From Cupriavidus basilensis (GTDB taxonomy: Bacteria; Pseudomonadota; Gammaproteobacteria; Burkholderiales; Burkholderiaceae): 64,000 bases of DNA. A model generated the notes under the pieces. It made no database searches. It saw only the letters and a list, made by a program, of their open reading frames with translations, and was not told where the DNA came from. The stretch spans positions 62,001 through 126,000 of the forward strand of contig NZ_BBQM01000028.1 in NCBI RefSeq assembly GCF_000876015.1, in the 5' to 3' direction. The translations under genes were made by a program, and so were the position numbers. Of this stretch, positions 24,858-32,623 are shown in pieces; the first letter of the stretch is position 1; the number at the start of each line of letters is the position of its first letter.

Positions 24858-25040
24858 TCAGATCAGCAACGGCAACGCTTCGAGCAGGGCCACCGCCAGC
24901 AGGGCTCCGAAGATGGCGCCCGCCGCGCGGCAACTGATGCGCAAGGCCCGGGCCGTAAACGGAATCCCGCCGAAAGCGATCATGCCAACCAGCGCCATCG
25001 GGATCAGAAAAACAAGATCATGTGACGTGAAGTGCAGCAT
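24858..25040 (-). CDS. Small two-helix membrane protein
   Basis: Sixty residues from ATG 25040, preceded by AGGAG at good spacing and by a clear promoter (25072-25099). It is almost entirely hydrophobic, with two membrane segments (about 8-28 and 38-58) separated by a basic RALRISCR turn. It is first of a probable two-gene operon of tiny membrane proteins. The function is unknown. Confidence 0.65.
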   Translation of the reverse strand: MLHFTSHDLVFLIPMALVGMIAFGGIPFTARALRISCRAAGAIFGALLAVALLEALPLLI

Positions 25041-25430
25041 GGCTGTCTCCTGTCTCTCTACTTGTGTTTCCAGTATAGAAAGTGTCGCGGGGACGCCAAG
25101 CTCGATTAAGTGGGGGTTGTCACCTAAGCGGCACGCACCCGCTTCGCCGCGGTCCGCACGCTGCGCCGCAACATCGCCGGCGGACGCCGCCGGGCCTGCC
25201 TTGCGCCGCCGGAAAGGCAGGGCGCCGCCACGGCCGCGGCAAGTACCGCGGCTGCCACACGCGCCGCCGGCAATGCGCGGCATGCCACGCGCCGCGCGCA
25301 TATTTGCATGCGGCCGGGCCGACGGACCGGCCCGCCTGTCCTATGCTGACCAGTATGCAGGCCGGACCCGCAAGCGGGCCGCGGCGCCCGTGATGGCGCC
25401 ACTGCAGCAACCAGCGTATCGGAGGTGGCT
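25041..25430. other. Divergent intergenic region
   Basis: These 390 bases separate the minus-strand small membrane operon from the plus-strand four-helix gene. Besides the minus-strand promoter, only GC-rich DNA with imperfect hairpins (for example around 25311-25332) is visible. No gene is supported. Confidence 0.5.
25072..25099 (-). promoter_or_regulatory. Sigma-70 promoter for small membrane protein operon
   Basis: On the minus strand, TTGGCG (25094-25099) and TATACT (25072-25077) are separated by 16 bases. The first start codon follows about 30 bases later. Confidence 0.6.
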
Positions 25431-25934
25431 ATGGAACTTCACATGCAATCGCACCATTACGTGCGTCGCCTGCCCGACTGGATGGCGGCGGCCGTGTCCG
25501 GCCTTGCGGCCGGCGCGCTGCTGATGGTGGTCGAGCTGTTCTGGTCCACCATGGTGGCCGGCGTCAATCCGTGGGGCACCACGCGCATGATCGCGGCCAT
25601 CGTGATGGGGCCGGACGTGCTGCAGACCTCCCTGTTCAGCGTGGGCACGGTGGCGGTGGCGCTGGTCATCCACTTCGTGCTGGGCGCGGTGCTCGGCATG
25701 ATCCTGGCGGTCATCATCGCGCCGTTCCACTTCGACTCCAGCGCCGGCATGGTGCTGCTGACCGGCGCGGTGTTCGGGCTGGCGGTCTACCTGATCGACT
25801 TCTATGGCATGACGCGCTTCTTCTCGTGGTTCGCCGACGCGCGCGGCTGGCACACGCTGGCGGGCCACCTGATCTTCGGCATGACCGCGGCCATCGCGTA
25901 CTGGAAGCTCGAAAACAAGGATGTATCGCACTGA
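25431..25934 (+). CDS. Four-helix membrane protein
   Basis: From ATG 25431 (GGAGG 5 bases before it) the product is 167 residues, with hydrophobic segments at about 16-38, 68-97, 102-124 and 142-158. Conserved-looking polar residues lie in and around the helices: ELFWSTM, VNPWGTTRM, HF and FYGMTRFF. It stands before the caa3 oxidase operon but is separated from it by a strong terminator, so it is not cotranscribed with it. It resembles DUF1440/YagU-like membrane proteins in size and layout; that is a weak suggestion only. Confidence 0.55.
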   Translation: MELHMQSHHYVRRLPDWMAAAVSGLAAGALLMVVELFWSTMVAGVNPWGTTRMIAAIVMGPDVLQTSLFSVGTVAVALVIHFVLGAVLGMILAVIIAPFHFDSSAGMVLLTGAVFGLAVYLIDFYGMTRFFSWFADARGWHTLAGHLIFGMTAAIAYWKLENKDVSH

Positions 25935-25999
25935 GCACGGGCCACGCGGCGCGTTTTCGGCCTTGCGCATTGCCACTACACGGGCGGCGCGGCCCACCG

Positions 26000-26038
26000 G
26001 CGGCGAAGGACGGTCCAGGCCTTCCTTCGCCGCTTTTT
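26000..26038 (+). terminator. Rho-independent terminator
   Basis: GCGGCGAAGGA and TCCTTCGCCGC form a perfect 11-base stem with a 12-base loop, followed by TTTTT. It ends the transcript of the four-helix membrane protein. Confidence 0.9.
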
Positions 26039-26109
26039 ATGCGGCGCCCGGCGCGCCTGCGCGCCGCGCGTTTGTGTGGCAGTGCACCCAAAGCGATGCG
26101 GGCGGCGCC

Positions 26110-26139
26110 TTGCACCGGGCGGACCACATGCACTAGGCT
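26110..26139 (+). promoter_or_regulatory. Weak promoter candidate for oxidase operon
   Basis: TTGCAC (26110-26115) and TAGGCT (26134-26139) are spaced by 18 bases, about 55 bases before the first oxidase gene. No FNR or other known operator was seen beside it. Confidence 0.25.
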
Positions 26140-26194
26140 TATCTCAACCTTGCGCTGAGTTCGCGGTCAGCCATGCGCGGGGGGGAGGGTCGGT

Positions 26195-27382
26195 ATGGCG
26201 CTCGCCATTGCACTCGTCGTCATCGTCGTCGCTTCGGTGCTCTTTCATTTACTGAGCCCGTGGTGGGCGACCCCGCTTGCTTCGAACTGGAAGCAGATGG
26301 ACGACACGCTGACCATCACGCTGGTCGTCACCGGCATCTTCTTCATCGTCATCAACCTGTTCGTCGGCTACATCGTCTGGCGCTACCGCCATCGCCAGGG
26401 CGCGCGCGCCGCCTACCAGCCGGAAAACCGCAAGCTCGAACTGTGGCTGACCGCCGGCACCACGCTCGGCGTGATCGTGCTGCTGGCGCCGGGCCTGTTC
26501 GTCTACGCCGAATACGTGCGCCCGCCCGCCAACGCGATGGTGCTCGAGGTGGTGGGCCAGCAATGGCAATGGGGCTTCCGCTTTCCCGGCCAGGGCGGCC
26601 AGCTCGGTACTTCGGATGCGCGCTTCGTCTCGGCGGACAATCCGCTCGGCGTGAACCCCGACGATCCGCGCGGGCAGGACGACATCATCGTGGCCGCGTC
26701 CGAGGTGCACCTGCCGCTGAACCGCCCGGTCAAGGTGCTGCTGCGCTCCAAGGACGTGCTGCACGACTTCTACGTGCCGCCGTTCCGCGCCCGCATGAAC
26801 ATGGTGCCGGGCATGGTGACTTCGTTCTGGTTCACGCCGACCAGGGCCGGCACCTTCGAGATCCTGTGCGCGCAGCTTTGCGGCGTGGGCCACTACAACA
26901 TGCGCGGCAAGGTGGTGGTGGAGGACGACGCCGCGTTCCAGGCCTGGCTGGCGCGCCAGCCGACCTTCGCCCTGACCATGCTCAAGACGCCCGCGCCGGG
27001 CGCGGTGGCGGCCGCCGGCGGCGCGCCCGCCGGCACGCTCGCGGCGCAGGGCCGCGCGCTGGCGCAGAGCAAGGGCTGCATCGGCTGCCACAGCATCGAC
27101 GGCAGCGTCGGCGTGGGGCCGAGCTGGAAGGGCCTGTACGGGCGCAGCGAGACCTTCGCCGACGGCAGCAGCGCGAGGGTGGACGACGGCTACCTCAAGA
27201 CCGAGATCACCGAGCCGCAGCAGCGGCTGGTCAAGGGCTTCGGCCCGGTGATGCCGAAGATTCCCCTGAGCGAAGAGGAAGTGAGCGCGCTGGTCGCCTA
27301 CATCCGCGCCAACGGCGCGCAGGATGGCGCCACGCAGGCGGGCGCCGGTTCGGGCGCCGCATCGGGCGCGGCAGCCCGGTAA
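26195..27382 (+). CDS. ctaC: Cytochrome c oxidase subunit II fused to cytochrome c (caa3 type)
   Basis: The 395-residue protein has three hydrophobic segments at the N-terminus (1-20, 40-62, 84-106) and a periplasmic cupredoxin domain carrying the CuA site: His190, Cys225, Gln227, Cys229, His233 and Met236 (CAQLCGVGHYNM). Glutamine in place of the usual glutamate is also seen in other caa3-type oxidases. After an Ala/Gly/Pro-rich linker there is a class I cytochrome c domain with CIGCH (294-298) and probable axial Met352 in PVMPKIPL. So the enzyme carries its own electron-donor haem. The ATG follows a GGAGG-type ribosome site. It is first of a five-gene operon, with 17 bases to subunit I. A Gly/Ala tail ends the protein. 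Confidence 0.93.
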   Translation: MALAIALVVIVVASVLFHLLSPWWATPLASNWKQMDDTLTITLVVTGIFFIVINLFVGYIVWRYRHRQGARAAYQPENRKLELWLTAGTTLGVIVLLAPGLFVYAEYVRPPANAMVLEVVGQQWQWGFRFPGQGGQLGTSDARFVSADNPLGVNPDDPRGQDDIIVAASEVHLPLNRPVKVLLRSKDVLHDFYVPPFRARMNMVPGMVTSFWFTPTRAGTFEILCAQLCGVGHYNMRGKVVVEDDAAFQAWLARQPTFALTMLKTPAPGAVAAAGGAPAGTLAAQGRALAQSKGCIGCHSIDGSVGVGPSWKGLYGRSETFADGSSARVDDGYLKTEITEPQQRLVKGFGPVMPKIPLSEEEVSALVAYIRANGAQDGATQAGAGSGAASGAAAR

Positions 27383-27399
27383 GCTGACAGGAGCAGCCA

Positions 27400-29154
27400 A
27401 TGGCCTACGCCGACCACGACATCCACGGCCCCACCAGTTTCTTCACCCGCTACATCTGGAGCCAGGACCACAAGGTGATCGCGGTGCAGTACACGCTGGT
27501 CGCCATCTTCGTTGGGCTGATCGGCGTGCTGCTGTCCAACCTGATGCGGCTGCAGCTCGGCTTCCCGGGGCATTTCGCCTTCATCGACGCCAACCGCTAC
27601 TACCAGTTCGTCACCATGCACGGCATGATCATGGTGATCTACCTGCTCACCGCGCTGTTCCTCGGCGGCTTCGGCAACTACCTGATCCCGCTCATGGTGG
27701 GCGCGCGCGACATGGTGTTCCCGTTCCTCAACATGCTGAGCTTCTGGGTCTACCTGGTGTCCGTGCTGGTGCTGCTGGCGAGCTTCTTCGTGCCGGGCGG
27801 GCCCACCGGCGCGGGCTGGACGCTCTATCCGCCGCAGGCCATCCTGCCGGGCACGCCCGGCTATCAGTGGGGCATCATCCTGATGCTGGTGTCGCTGCTG
27901 ATCTTCATCGCGGCGGCCACGATGGGCGGGCTCAACTACGTCACCACCGTGCTGCAGGCGCGCACCGAGGGCATGACGCTGATGCGCATGCCGCTGGCCG
28001 TGTGGGGCATCTTCATGGCCACCATCCTGGCGCTGCTGGCGTTCCCGGCGCTGTTCGTCTCGGGCGTGATGATGCTGCTCGACCGCACGCTGGGCACCAG
28101 CTTCTTCATGCCGGCGATGGTGTCGATGGGCCAGCATCTCGACTACAAGGGCGGCAGCCCGCTGCTGTTCCAGCACCTGTTCTGGTTCTTCGGCCACCCC
28201 GAGGTGTACATCGTGGCGCTGCCGGCCTTCGGCATCGTCTCCGACCTGGTGAGCGTGCATTCGCGCAAGAGCATCTTCGGCTACCGCACGATGGTGTGGG
28301 CGATCCTGGCCATCGGCGTGCTGTCGGTGGTGGTGTGGGCGCACCACATGTTCGTCAGCGGCATGAACCCGTACTTCGGCTTCTTCTTCGCCACCACCAC
28401 GCTGATTATCGCCATTCCCACCGCGATCAAGGTCTACAACTGGGTGCTCACGCTGTGGCGCGCCGACATCCACTTCACGGTGCCGATGCTGTTCGCCATC
28501 GCCTTCATCAGCACCTTCGTCATCGGCGGGCTGACCGGGCTGTTCCTCGGCAACGTCAGCGTGGACATCCCGCTGTCCAACACGTATTTCGTGGTCGCGC
28601 ACTTCCACATGGTGATGGGCGTGTCGCCGATCCTGGTGGTGTTCGGCGGCATCTACCACTGGTACCCCAAGGTGACGGGGCGCATGCTCAACGATACGCT
28701 GGGCCGCGTGCATTTCTGGATTACCTTCGTCGGCACCTATGCGATCTTCTTCCCGATGCACTACCTCGGCGTGCTCGGCATGCCGCGGCGCTACTACGCC
28801 TACGACAACTACGCCTTCATTCCCGAGTCGGCGCACGTGATGAACGCCTACATCTCGGTCGCGGCCTTCATCGTGGCCGCGGCGCAGCTGGTGTTCATCT
28901 TCAACCTGGCCTGGAGCGTGCGGCATGGCCGGCCGGCCGGCGCCAACCCGTGGCGCGCCGCCTCGCTGGAATGGCAGACGCCGCGGACCCCGCCCGCGCA
29001 CGGCAACTGGGGGGCCGAGCTGCCGGTGGCGTACCGCTGGGCCTACGCCTACAGCGTGCCCGGCGCGAGCGAGGACTTCATCGCGCAGAACGCGCCGCCC
29101 GAAGCCGGCGGTGCCGAGCCCGAACCGCACCCCAGCCGAGGAGCCGTGGCATGA
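27400..29154 (+). CDS. ctaD: Cytochrome c oxidase subunit I
   Basis: This 584-residue, 12-helix haem-copper oxidase subunit shows the ligands of both haems and CuB: VTMHGMIM (haem a histidine, helix II), HPEVY with the histidine-tyrosine cross-link region (helix VI), the HH pair in WAHHMF (helix VII) and VAHFHMVMG (helix X, both haems). The glutamate of GHPEVY points to an A-type proton D-channel. It catalyses oxygen reduction to water coupled to proton pumping in the inner membrane. AGGAG precedes the start. The last bases overlap the next start (ATGA). Confidence 0.95.
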   Translation: MAYADHDIHGPTSFFTRYIWSQDHKVIAVQYTLVAIFVGLIGVLLSNLMRLQLGFPGHFAFIDANRYYQFVTMHGMIMVIYLLTALFLGGFGNYLIPLMVGARDMVFPFLNMLSFWVYLVSVLVLLASFFVPGGPTGAGWTLYPPQAILPGTPGYQWGIILMLVSLLIFIAAATMGGLNYVTTVLQARTEGMTLMRMPLAVWGIFMATILALLAFPALFVSGVMMLLDRTLGTSFFMPAMVSMGQHLDYKGGSPLLFQHLFWFFGHPEVYIVALPAFGIVSDLVSVHSRKSIFGYRTMVWAILAIGVLSVVVWAHHMFVSGMNPYFGFFFATTTLIIAIPTAIKVYNWVLTLWRADIHFTVPMLFAIAFISTFVIGGLTGLFLGNVSVDIPLSNTYFVVAHFHMVMGVSPILVVFGGIYHWYPKVTGRMLNDTLGRVHFWITFVGTYAIFFPMHYLGVLGMPRRYYAYDNYAFIPESAHVMNAYISVAAFIVAAAQLVFIFNLAWSVRHGRPAGANPWRAASLEWQTPRTPPAHGNWGAELPVAYRWAYAYSVPGASEDFIAQNAPPEAGGAEPEPHPSRGAVA

Positions 29155-29807
29155 GCGTGAACCTGATCTACCGCGCCGACGGCGGCGGCGAGCGCCGCGG
29201 CGGCCCCGGCCCCGGCGACGTGGGCCGGCAGCGTGCCGGCCCGGCGCCGGCCAGCACCGGCCTGTGGGTGTTCATGGGCGTGGTGTGCTCGCTGTTCGCG
29301 CTGTTCATCACCGCCTACGCCATGCGCATGGATTCGCCGGACTGGCACGCGGTGGCGCTGCCGTGGCAGGTGTGGCTGTCCACCGCGCTGCTGGCGGCGG
29401 GCAGCGCGCTCATGCTGGCGGCGCCGCGCGCCGCGCGCGCGGGCCGGCTGTCGCGCGCGCGCCGCGCGCTGCGCTGGGGCGGGCTGGCGGCGGCGGCCTT
29501 CGTCGGCTCGCAGTTGTGGGCGTGGCAGGCCCTGCTCGCCATCCACGTGGTGCCGGCCAACAACCCGGCCGGCAGCTTCTTTTTCCTGCTGACCGCGATG
29601 CACGGCCTGCACGTGCTGGGCGGCCTCGCCGGCTGGGCGCTCGCCATGCGCGCGCCGCCGGGCACGTTCATGGCGCGGCGCACCGCGCTGCGAATCACGC
29701 TGTGCGCGCGCTACTGGCATTTCCTGCTGGCCGTGTGGCTGGTGCTGCTGGCCGCGCTCGGCTGGCTGACGCCGGAATTCGTGCGCTTCATCTGCGGCCG
29801 CGGCTGA
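29151..29807 (+). CDS. Cytochrome c oxidase subunit III-like protein (first copy)
   Basis: The 218-residue protein starts by ATGA overlap with subunit I and has GAGGAG before the ATG. It has about five membrane helices and subunit III-type features: GSFFFLLTAMHGLHVLGG in the middle and CARYWHFLLAVWLVLL near the end. The N-terminal 35 residues are a Gly/Arg-rich extension. A second subunit III-like gene follows 32 bases later. The two share the GxxFFxxTxxHGLHV and YWHF motifs but little else, so they are paralogues rather than a recent duplication. It probably stabilises the oxidase core or its proton uptake. Confidence 0.85.
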   Translation: MSVNLIYRADGGGERRGGPGPGDVGRQRAGPAPASTGLWVFMGVVCSLFALFITAYAMRMDSPDWHAVALPWQVWLSTALLAAGSALMLAAPRAARAGRLSRARRALRWGGLAAAAFVGSQLWAWQALLAIHVVPANNPAGSFFFLLTAMHGLHVLGGLAGWALAMRAPPGTFMARRTALRITLCARYWHFLLAVWLVLLAALGWLTPEFVRFICGRG

Positions 29808-29839
29808 GCGCCGGGGCCAACGCCGAGGGAGGTAAGCCG

Positions 29840-30535
29840 ATGTCATCGCAACCCGTTTCTTCCGCCGCCGCCGCGGGCGCGCCGGCGGCGGCCGGCTGGC
29901 GCGGGCTGGTGGCCGACTGGGGTTCCGACCAGCAGGCCTTCCGGGTGTCGTGGGGCAAGGCCATGATGTGGATCTTCCTGTTGTCCGACACCTTCATCTT
30001 CAGTTGCTTCCTGACCGGCTACATGACGGTGCGCATCGCCAACACCGTGCCGTGGCCGAACCCGAGCGAGGTCTTCGCGCTGCACGTCGGCAACGCCGAG
30101 GTGCCGCTGTTGTTGATCGCCATCATGACCTTCGTGCTGATCAGCAGCAGCGGCACGATGGCGATGGCGGTGAACTTCGCCTACCGGCGCGACCGCGCGA
30201 AATGCGCCGCGCTGATGTTTGCCACCGCGCTGTTCGGCGTGGCCTTCGTCTCCATGCAGGCCTTCGAATGGACCAAGCTGATCATGGAGGGCGTGCGCCC
30301 GTGGGGCAACCCGATGGGCGCGGCGCAGTTCGGCTCCGCCTTTTTCATGATCACCGGCTTCCACGGCCTGCACGTGAGCTGCGGCGTGGTCTACCTGCTG
30401 GTGGTGGCGACCAAGGTGCTGCGCGGGCGCTACGAGGCCGGCGGCAACTACCAGATCGTGGAGATCGCCGGGCTGTACTGGCACTTCGTGGACCTGGTGT
30501 GGGTCTTCATCTTCGCGCTGTTCTATCTCTGGTGA
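29840..30535 (+). CDS. ctaE: Cytochrome c oxidase subunit III (second copy)
   Basis: Translation from ATG 29840 (GGGAGG about 6-10 bases before) gives 231 residues with five helices, preceded by an Ala-rich stretch. Typical subunit III motifs are LLSDTFIFSCFLTGY, GSAFFMITGFHGLHV and GLYWHFVDLVWVFIF. It is closest to the heme-copper oxidase subunit III family used in caa3 enzymes. It is fourth in the operon, 8 bases before the subunit IV gene. Confidence 0.9.
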   Translation: MSSQPVSSAAAAGAPAAAGWRGLVADWGSDQQAFRVSWGKAMMWIFLLSDTFIFSCFLTGYMTVRIANTVPWPNPSEVFALHVGNAEVPLLLIAIMTFVLISSSGTMAMAVNFAYRRDRAKCAALMFATALFGVAFVSMQAFEWTKLIMEGVRPWGNPMGAAQFGSAFFMITGFHGLHVSCGVVYLLVVATKVLRGRYEAGGNYQIVEIAGLYWHFVDLVWVFIFALFYLW

Positions 30536-30543
30536 GGCTCGTC

Positions 30544-30906
30544 ATGGCCACCTCGACGTCTTCCGCCGCGCCCGCCAGCCCCGAGGCCGGGCACGGCGCC
30601 CAGCACGGCCAGCAGCATCCCATCGGCCTGTACCTGAAGATCTGGGCGCTGCTGTTCGTGCTCTCCACGCTGTCCTACCTGGTGGACTACTTCCATTTCG
30701 AGGGCTACCTGCGCTGGACGCTGATCCTGCTGTTCATGGTGATGAAGGCCGGGCTGATCGTCGCCGTGTTCATGCACATGGCGTGGGAGCGGCTGGCGCT
30801 GATCTGCGCGATCCTGCTGCCGCCGCTGTGCCTGCTGGTGCTGGTCGGGCTGATGGCGGCCGAGGCCGACTACACGTTCCTGCTGCGCGGCACGTTCTTC
30901 CACTAG
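30544..30906 (+). CDS. Cytochrome c oxidase subunit IV-like protein
   Basis: This 120-residue protein has a His/Gln-rich cytosolic N-terminus and three membrane helices with VMKAGLIVAVFMHMAWER, the mark of the prokaryotic cytochrome c oxidase subunit IV (COX4_pro) family. It closes the caa3 oxidase operon and probably helps assemble the CuB site of subunit I. A DUF2252 gene begins 46 bases on. Confidence 0.88.
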   Translation: MATSTSSAAPASPEAGHGAQHGQQHPIGLYLKIWALLFVLSTLSYLVDYFHFEGYLRWTLILLFMVMKAGLIVAVFMHMAWERLALICAILLPPLCLLVLVGLMAAEADYTFLLRGTFFH

Positions 30907-30952
30907 GGCGCGGAGGTACACTTGGCGGGTTGCCGGTCCACCAGAGGAAGCC

Positions 30953-32179
30953 ATGCACCCTGCCACGGAAGCCATCCTGATCTACAACCAAGGCCGCGAT
31001 CCCGAGCGGCTCACGCGCAAGCTGGCCGCCATCGCGGCCGATCCGTTCGCCTTCCTGCGCGGCACCAACCATCTCTACGCCGCGGCCGTGGGCGGCGAGG
31101 CGGCACTGATCGAAGCGCCCGTGACCTACGTCTGCGGCGACCTCCACCTGGAGAACCTGGGCAGCTTCAAGGGCGACAACGGCCTGGTCTACTTCGACCT
31201 CAACGACTTCGACGACGCCCTGGTCGCGCCGCTCACGGTGGACCTGGTGCGCCTGCTCTCCAGCCTGATGATCGCCGCGCCCCAGCTCGGGCTGTCGGAC
31301 GCCGACGCGCGCGCCGGCGCCGAGCGCATGCTCGACACCTACGCTGCCGTGCTGGCCTCCGGCAAGCCGCGCTGGGTGGAGCGCGCCACCGCCACCGGCA
31401 TGGTCGCCACGCTGCTGCGCCGGGTCAAGCGCCGGCGCCGCGGCGAGCTGCTGGCCGAGCGCACCGTGCGCGGCGGCGGCAAGCGCCGCCTGCTGGTCGA
31501 CGGCAAGCACGCGCTGGCGCCGCTCAAGGGCCAGCGCAAGCGCGCCGCCGCCATCCTGCGCGAGTTCGGGCAGCAGTCGAGCCACGGGCGTTTGGTCTCC
31601 GACGATGCCGCGCGCCGCATCGCCGGCGTGGGCAGCCTCGGGCTCGAGCGCTACGTGGTGCTGGCCCACAATGGCGACGACCGCGCGGCCCAGCGCCTGG
31701 TCGACATCAAGCGCGCCGCGCCCAGCGCCTGGAAGAGCATCCCGCTGCGCGCGCAGCCGCGCTGGCAGAGCGAGGCCGCGCGCGTGGTGCAGATCCAGCA
31801 CGCCATGCAGGCGGCCTCGCCGGCGCTGCTGTCGGCGGTGACGATGGATGCTTCATCCTACGTGGTCAAGGGACTGCAGCCGACCGCCGACCGCGTCAAC
31901 ATCGGCCCGCACACCGGGCGCACGCAATTGCGCGAGGTGTTGCTGACGATGGCGCGTGTTGCCGCGTGGGCGCACCTGCGCGGCTGCGGGCATGAGGCGG
32001 CGGACCGGATCGAGCAATTGCAGGAATTCGCGGCCGGCAGGCACTGGCGTGCGCCGGTGCTGCGGCTGGCGCGGCATGGGTGTGAGATGGCGCAGAAGCA
32101 GTGGAGGGATTTTGCGGAGGATTATCGGGTGGCCAGGGGGAGGGAGGGGAGTGGCTTAAGGTCGAAGTCGAAGGCTTGA
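30953..32179 (+). CDS. DUF2252 family protein
   Basis: The 408-residue protein matches the DUF2252 family, proteins with a protein-kinase-like fold and unknown function. Visible motifs are FLRGT (34-38), CGDLHLENLGSF (61-72, resembling a kinase catalytic loop) and FDLNDFDDA (81-89, resembling the metal-binding DFG region). AGGAAG precedes the ATG. It follows the oxidase operon in the same direction with only 46 bases between, so it could be cotranscribed. The last codons run into a hexamer repeat (Arg-Ser-Lys-Ser-Lys-Ala end), suggesting that the C-terminus was shaped by repeat expansion. Confidence 0.8.
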   Translation: MHPATEAILIYNQGRDPERLTRKLAAIAADPFAFLRGTNHLYAAAVGGEAALIEAPVTYVCGDLHLENLGSFKGDNGLVYFDLNDFDDALVAPLTVDLVRLLSSLMIAAPQLGLSDADARAGAERMLDTYAAVLASGKPRWVERATATGMVATLLRRVKRRRRGELLAERTVRGGGKRRLLVDGKHALAPLKGQRKRAAAILREFGQQSSHGRLVSDDAARRIAGVGSLGLERYVVLAHNGDDRAAQRLVDIKRAAPSAWKSIPLRAQPRWQSEAARVVQIQHAMQAASPALLSAVTMDASSYVVKGLQPTADRVNIGPHTGRTQLREVLLTMARVAAWAHLRGCGHEAADRIEQLQEFAAGRHWRAPVLRLARHGCEMAQKQWRDFAEDYRVARGREGSGLRSKSKA

Positions 32180-32195
32180 CGTCAGCTGCTTGACT

Positions 32196-32219
32196 TCAAA
32201 GTCAAAGTCAAAGTCAAAG
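32196..32219. repeat. Hexamer tandem repeat (TCAAAG)
   Basis: Four copies of TCAAAG in a row follow related GTCGAA units that begin within the end of the DUF2252 gene (32161-32172). Confidence 0.85.
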
Positions 32220-32240
32220 GCTTTCGCGCCCCCGGCGCGA

Positions 32241-32271
32241 CCTACTTTCTTTTGTCCGAAAAGAAAGTAGG
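32241..32271. repeat. Perfect 13-bp inverted repeat, dispersed-repeat type
   Basis: CCTACTTTCTTTT and AAAAGAAAGTAGG flank a GTCCG loop. It may act as a terminator for the DUF2252 gene, but its sequence is that of a widespread intergenic repeat. Confidence 0.75.
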
Positions 32272-32559
32272 CAAAGAAAGCGGACTGCCTGGCCGGCAGG
32301 GGCAGAAACGTTGGGGTTTCTGGTTGTTGGTGGTTTCGTGGTGGGGTTTGTGGTTCTGCTGGCATCCTGCCGTTACCGGTGCGGGCGGCCACGACTTTGC
32401 TGGCGGTGTTGGTTTCGCGGTCAGACCTATGATGGCGAGTGCACTGCTTGTTCAGGCATCTGCCGTTACCGGTTTTGGCCGCCGCTACATAGCACCCTCA
32501 TGGTTTCGTGGTGGGCGTGGTGGGTCGGGGCGCTGGGGCAGGGCGAGACGCTAGCCCAG

Positions 32560-32606
32560 AAAAGACAAGGCCCGCAGGTTGGCCGCTTGCAGCCAACCTG
32601 CGGGCC
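32560..32606 (-). terminator. Rho-independent terminator of the dehydrogenase gene
   Basis: GGCCCGCAGGTTGGC pairs over 15 bases with GCCAACCTGCGGGCC. Read on the minus strand the stem is followed by a T-rich stretch (complement of 32560-32568). It lies 18 bases past the stop of the gene at 32624. Confidence 0.85.
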
Positions 32607-32623
32607 CACTTTCACGCGCGCTG

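Larger units (their letters stand above)
32180..32568. other. Repeat-rich intergenic region
   Basis: This is not coding. It holds a hexamer array (32196-32219), a long perfect inverted repeat (32241-32271) and a GT-rich stretch in which a segment like TGCCGTTACCGGT...CGGCC occurs twice (around 32370 and 32460). Similar hairpins with CTACTTTCTTTT arms are, to my knowledge, common dispersed repeats in Burkholderiales and Xanthomonadales genomes. It separates convergent genes. Confidence 0.65.
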
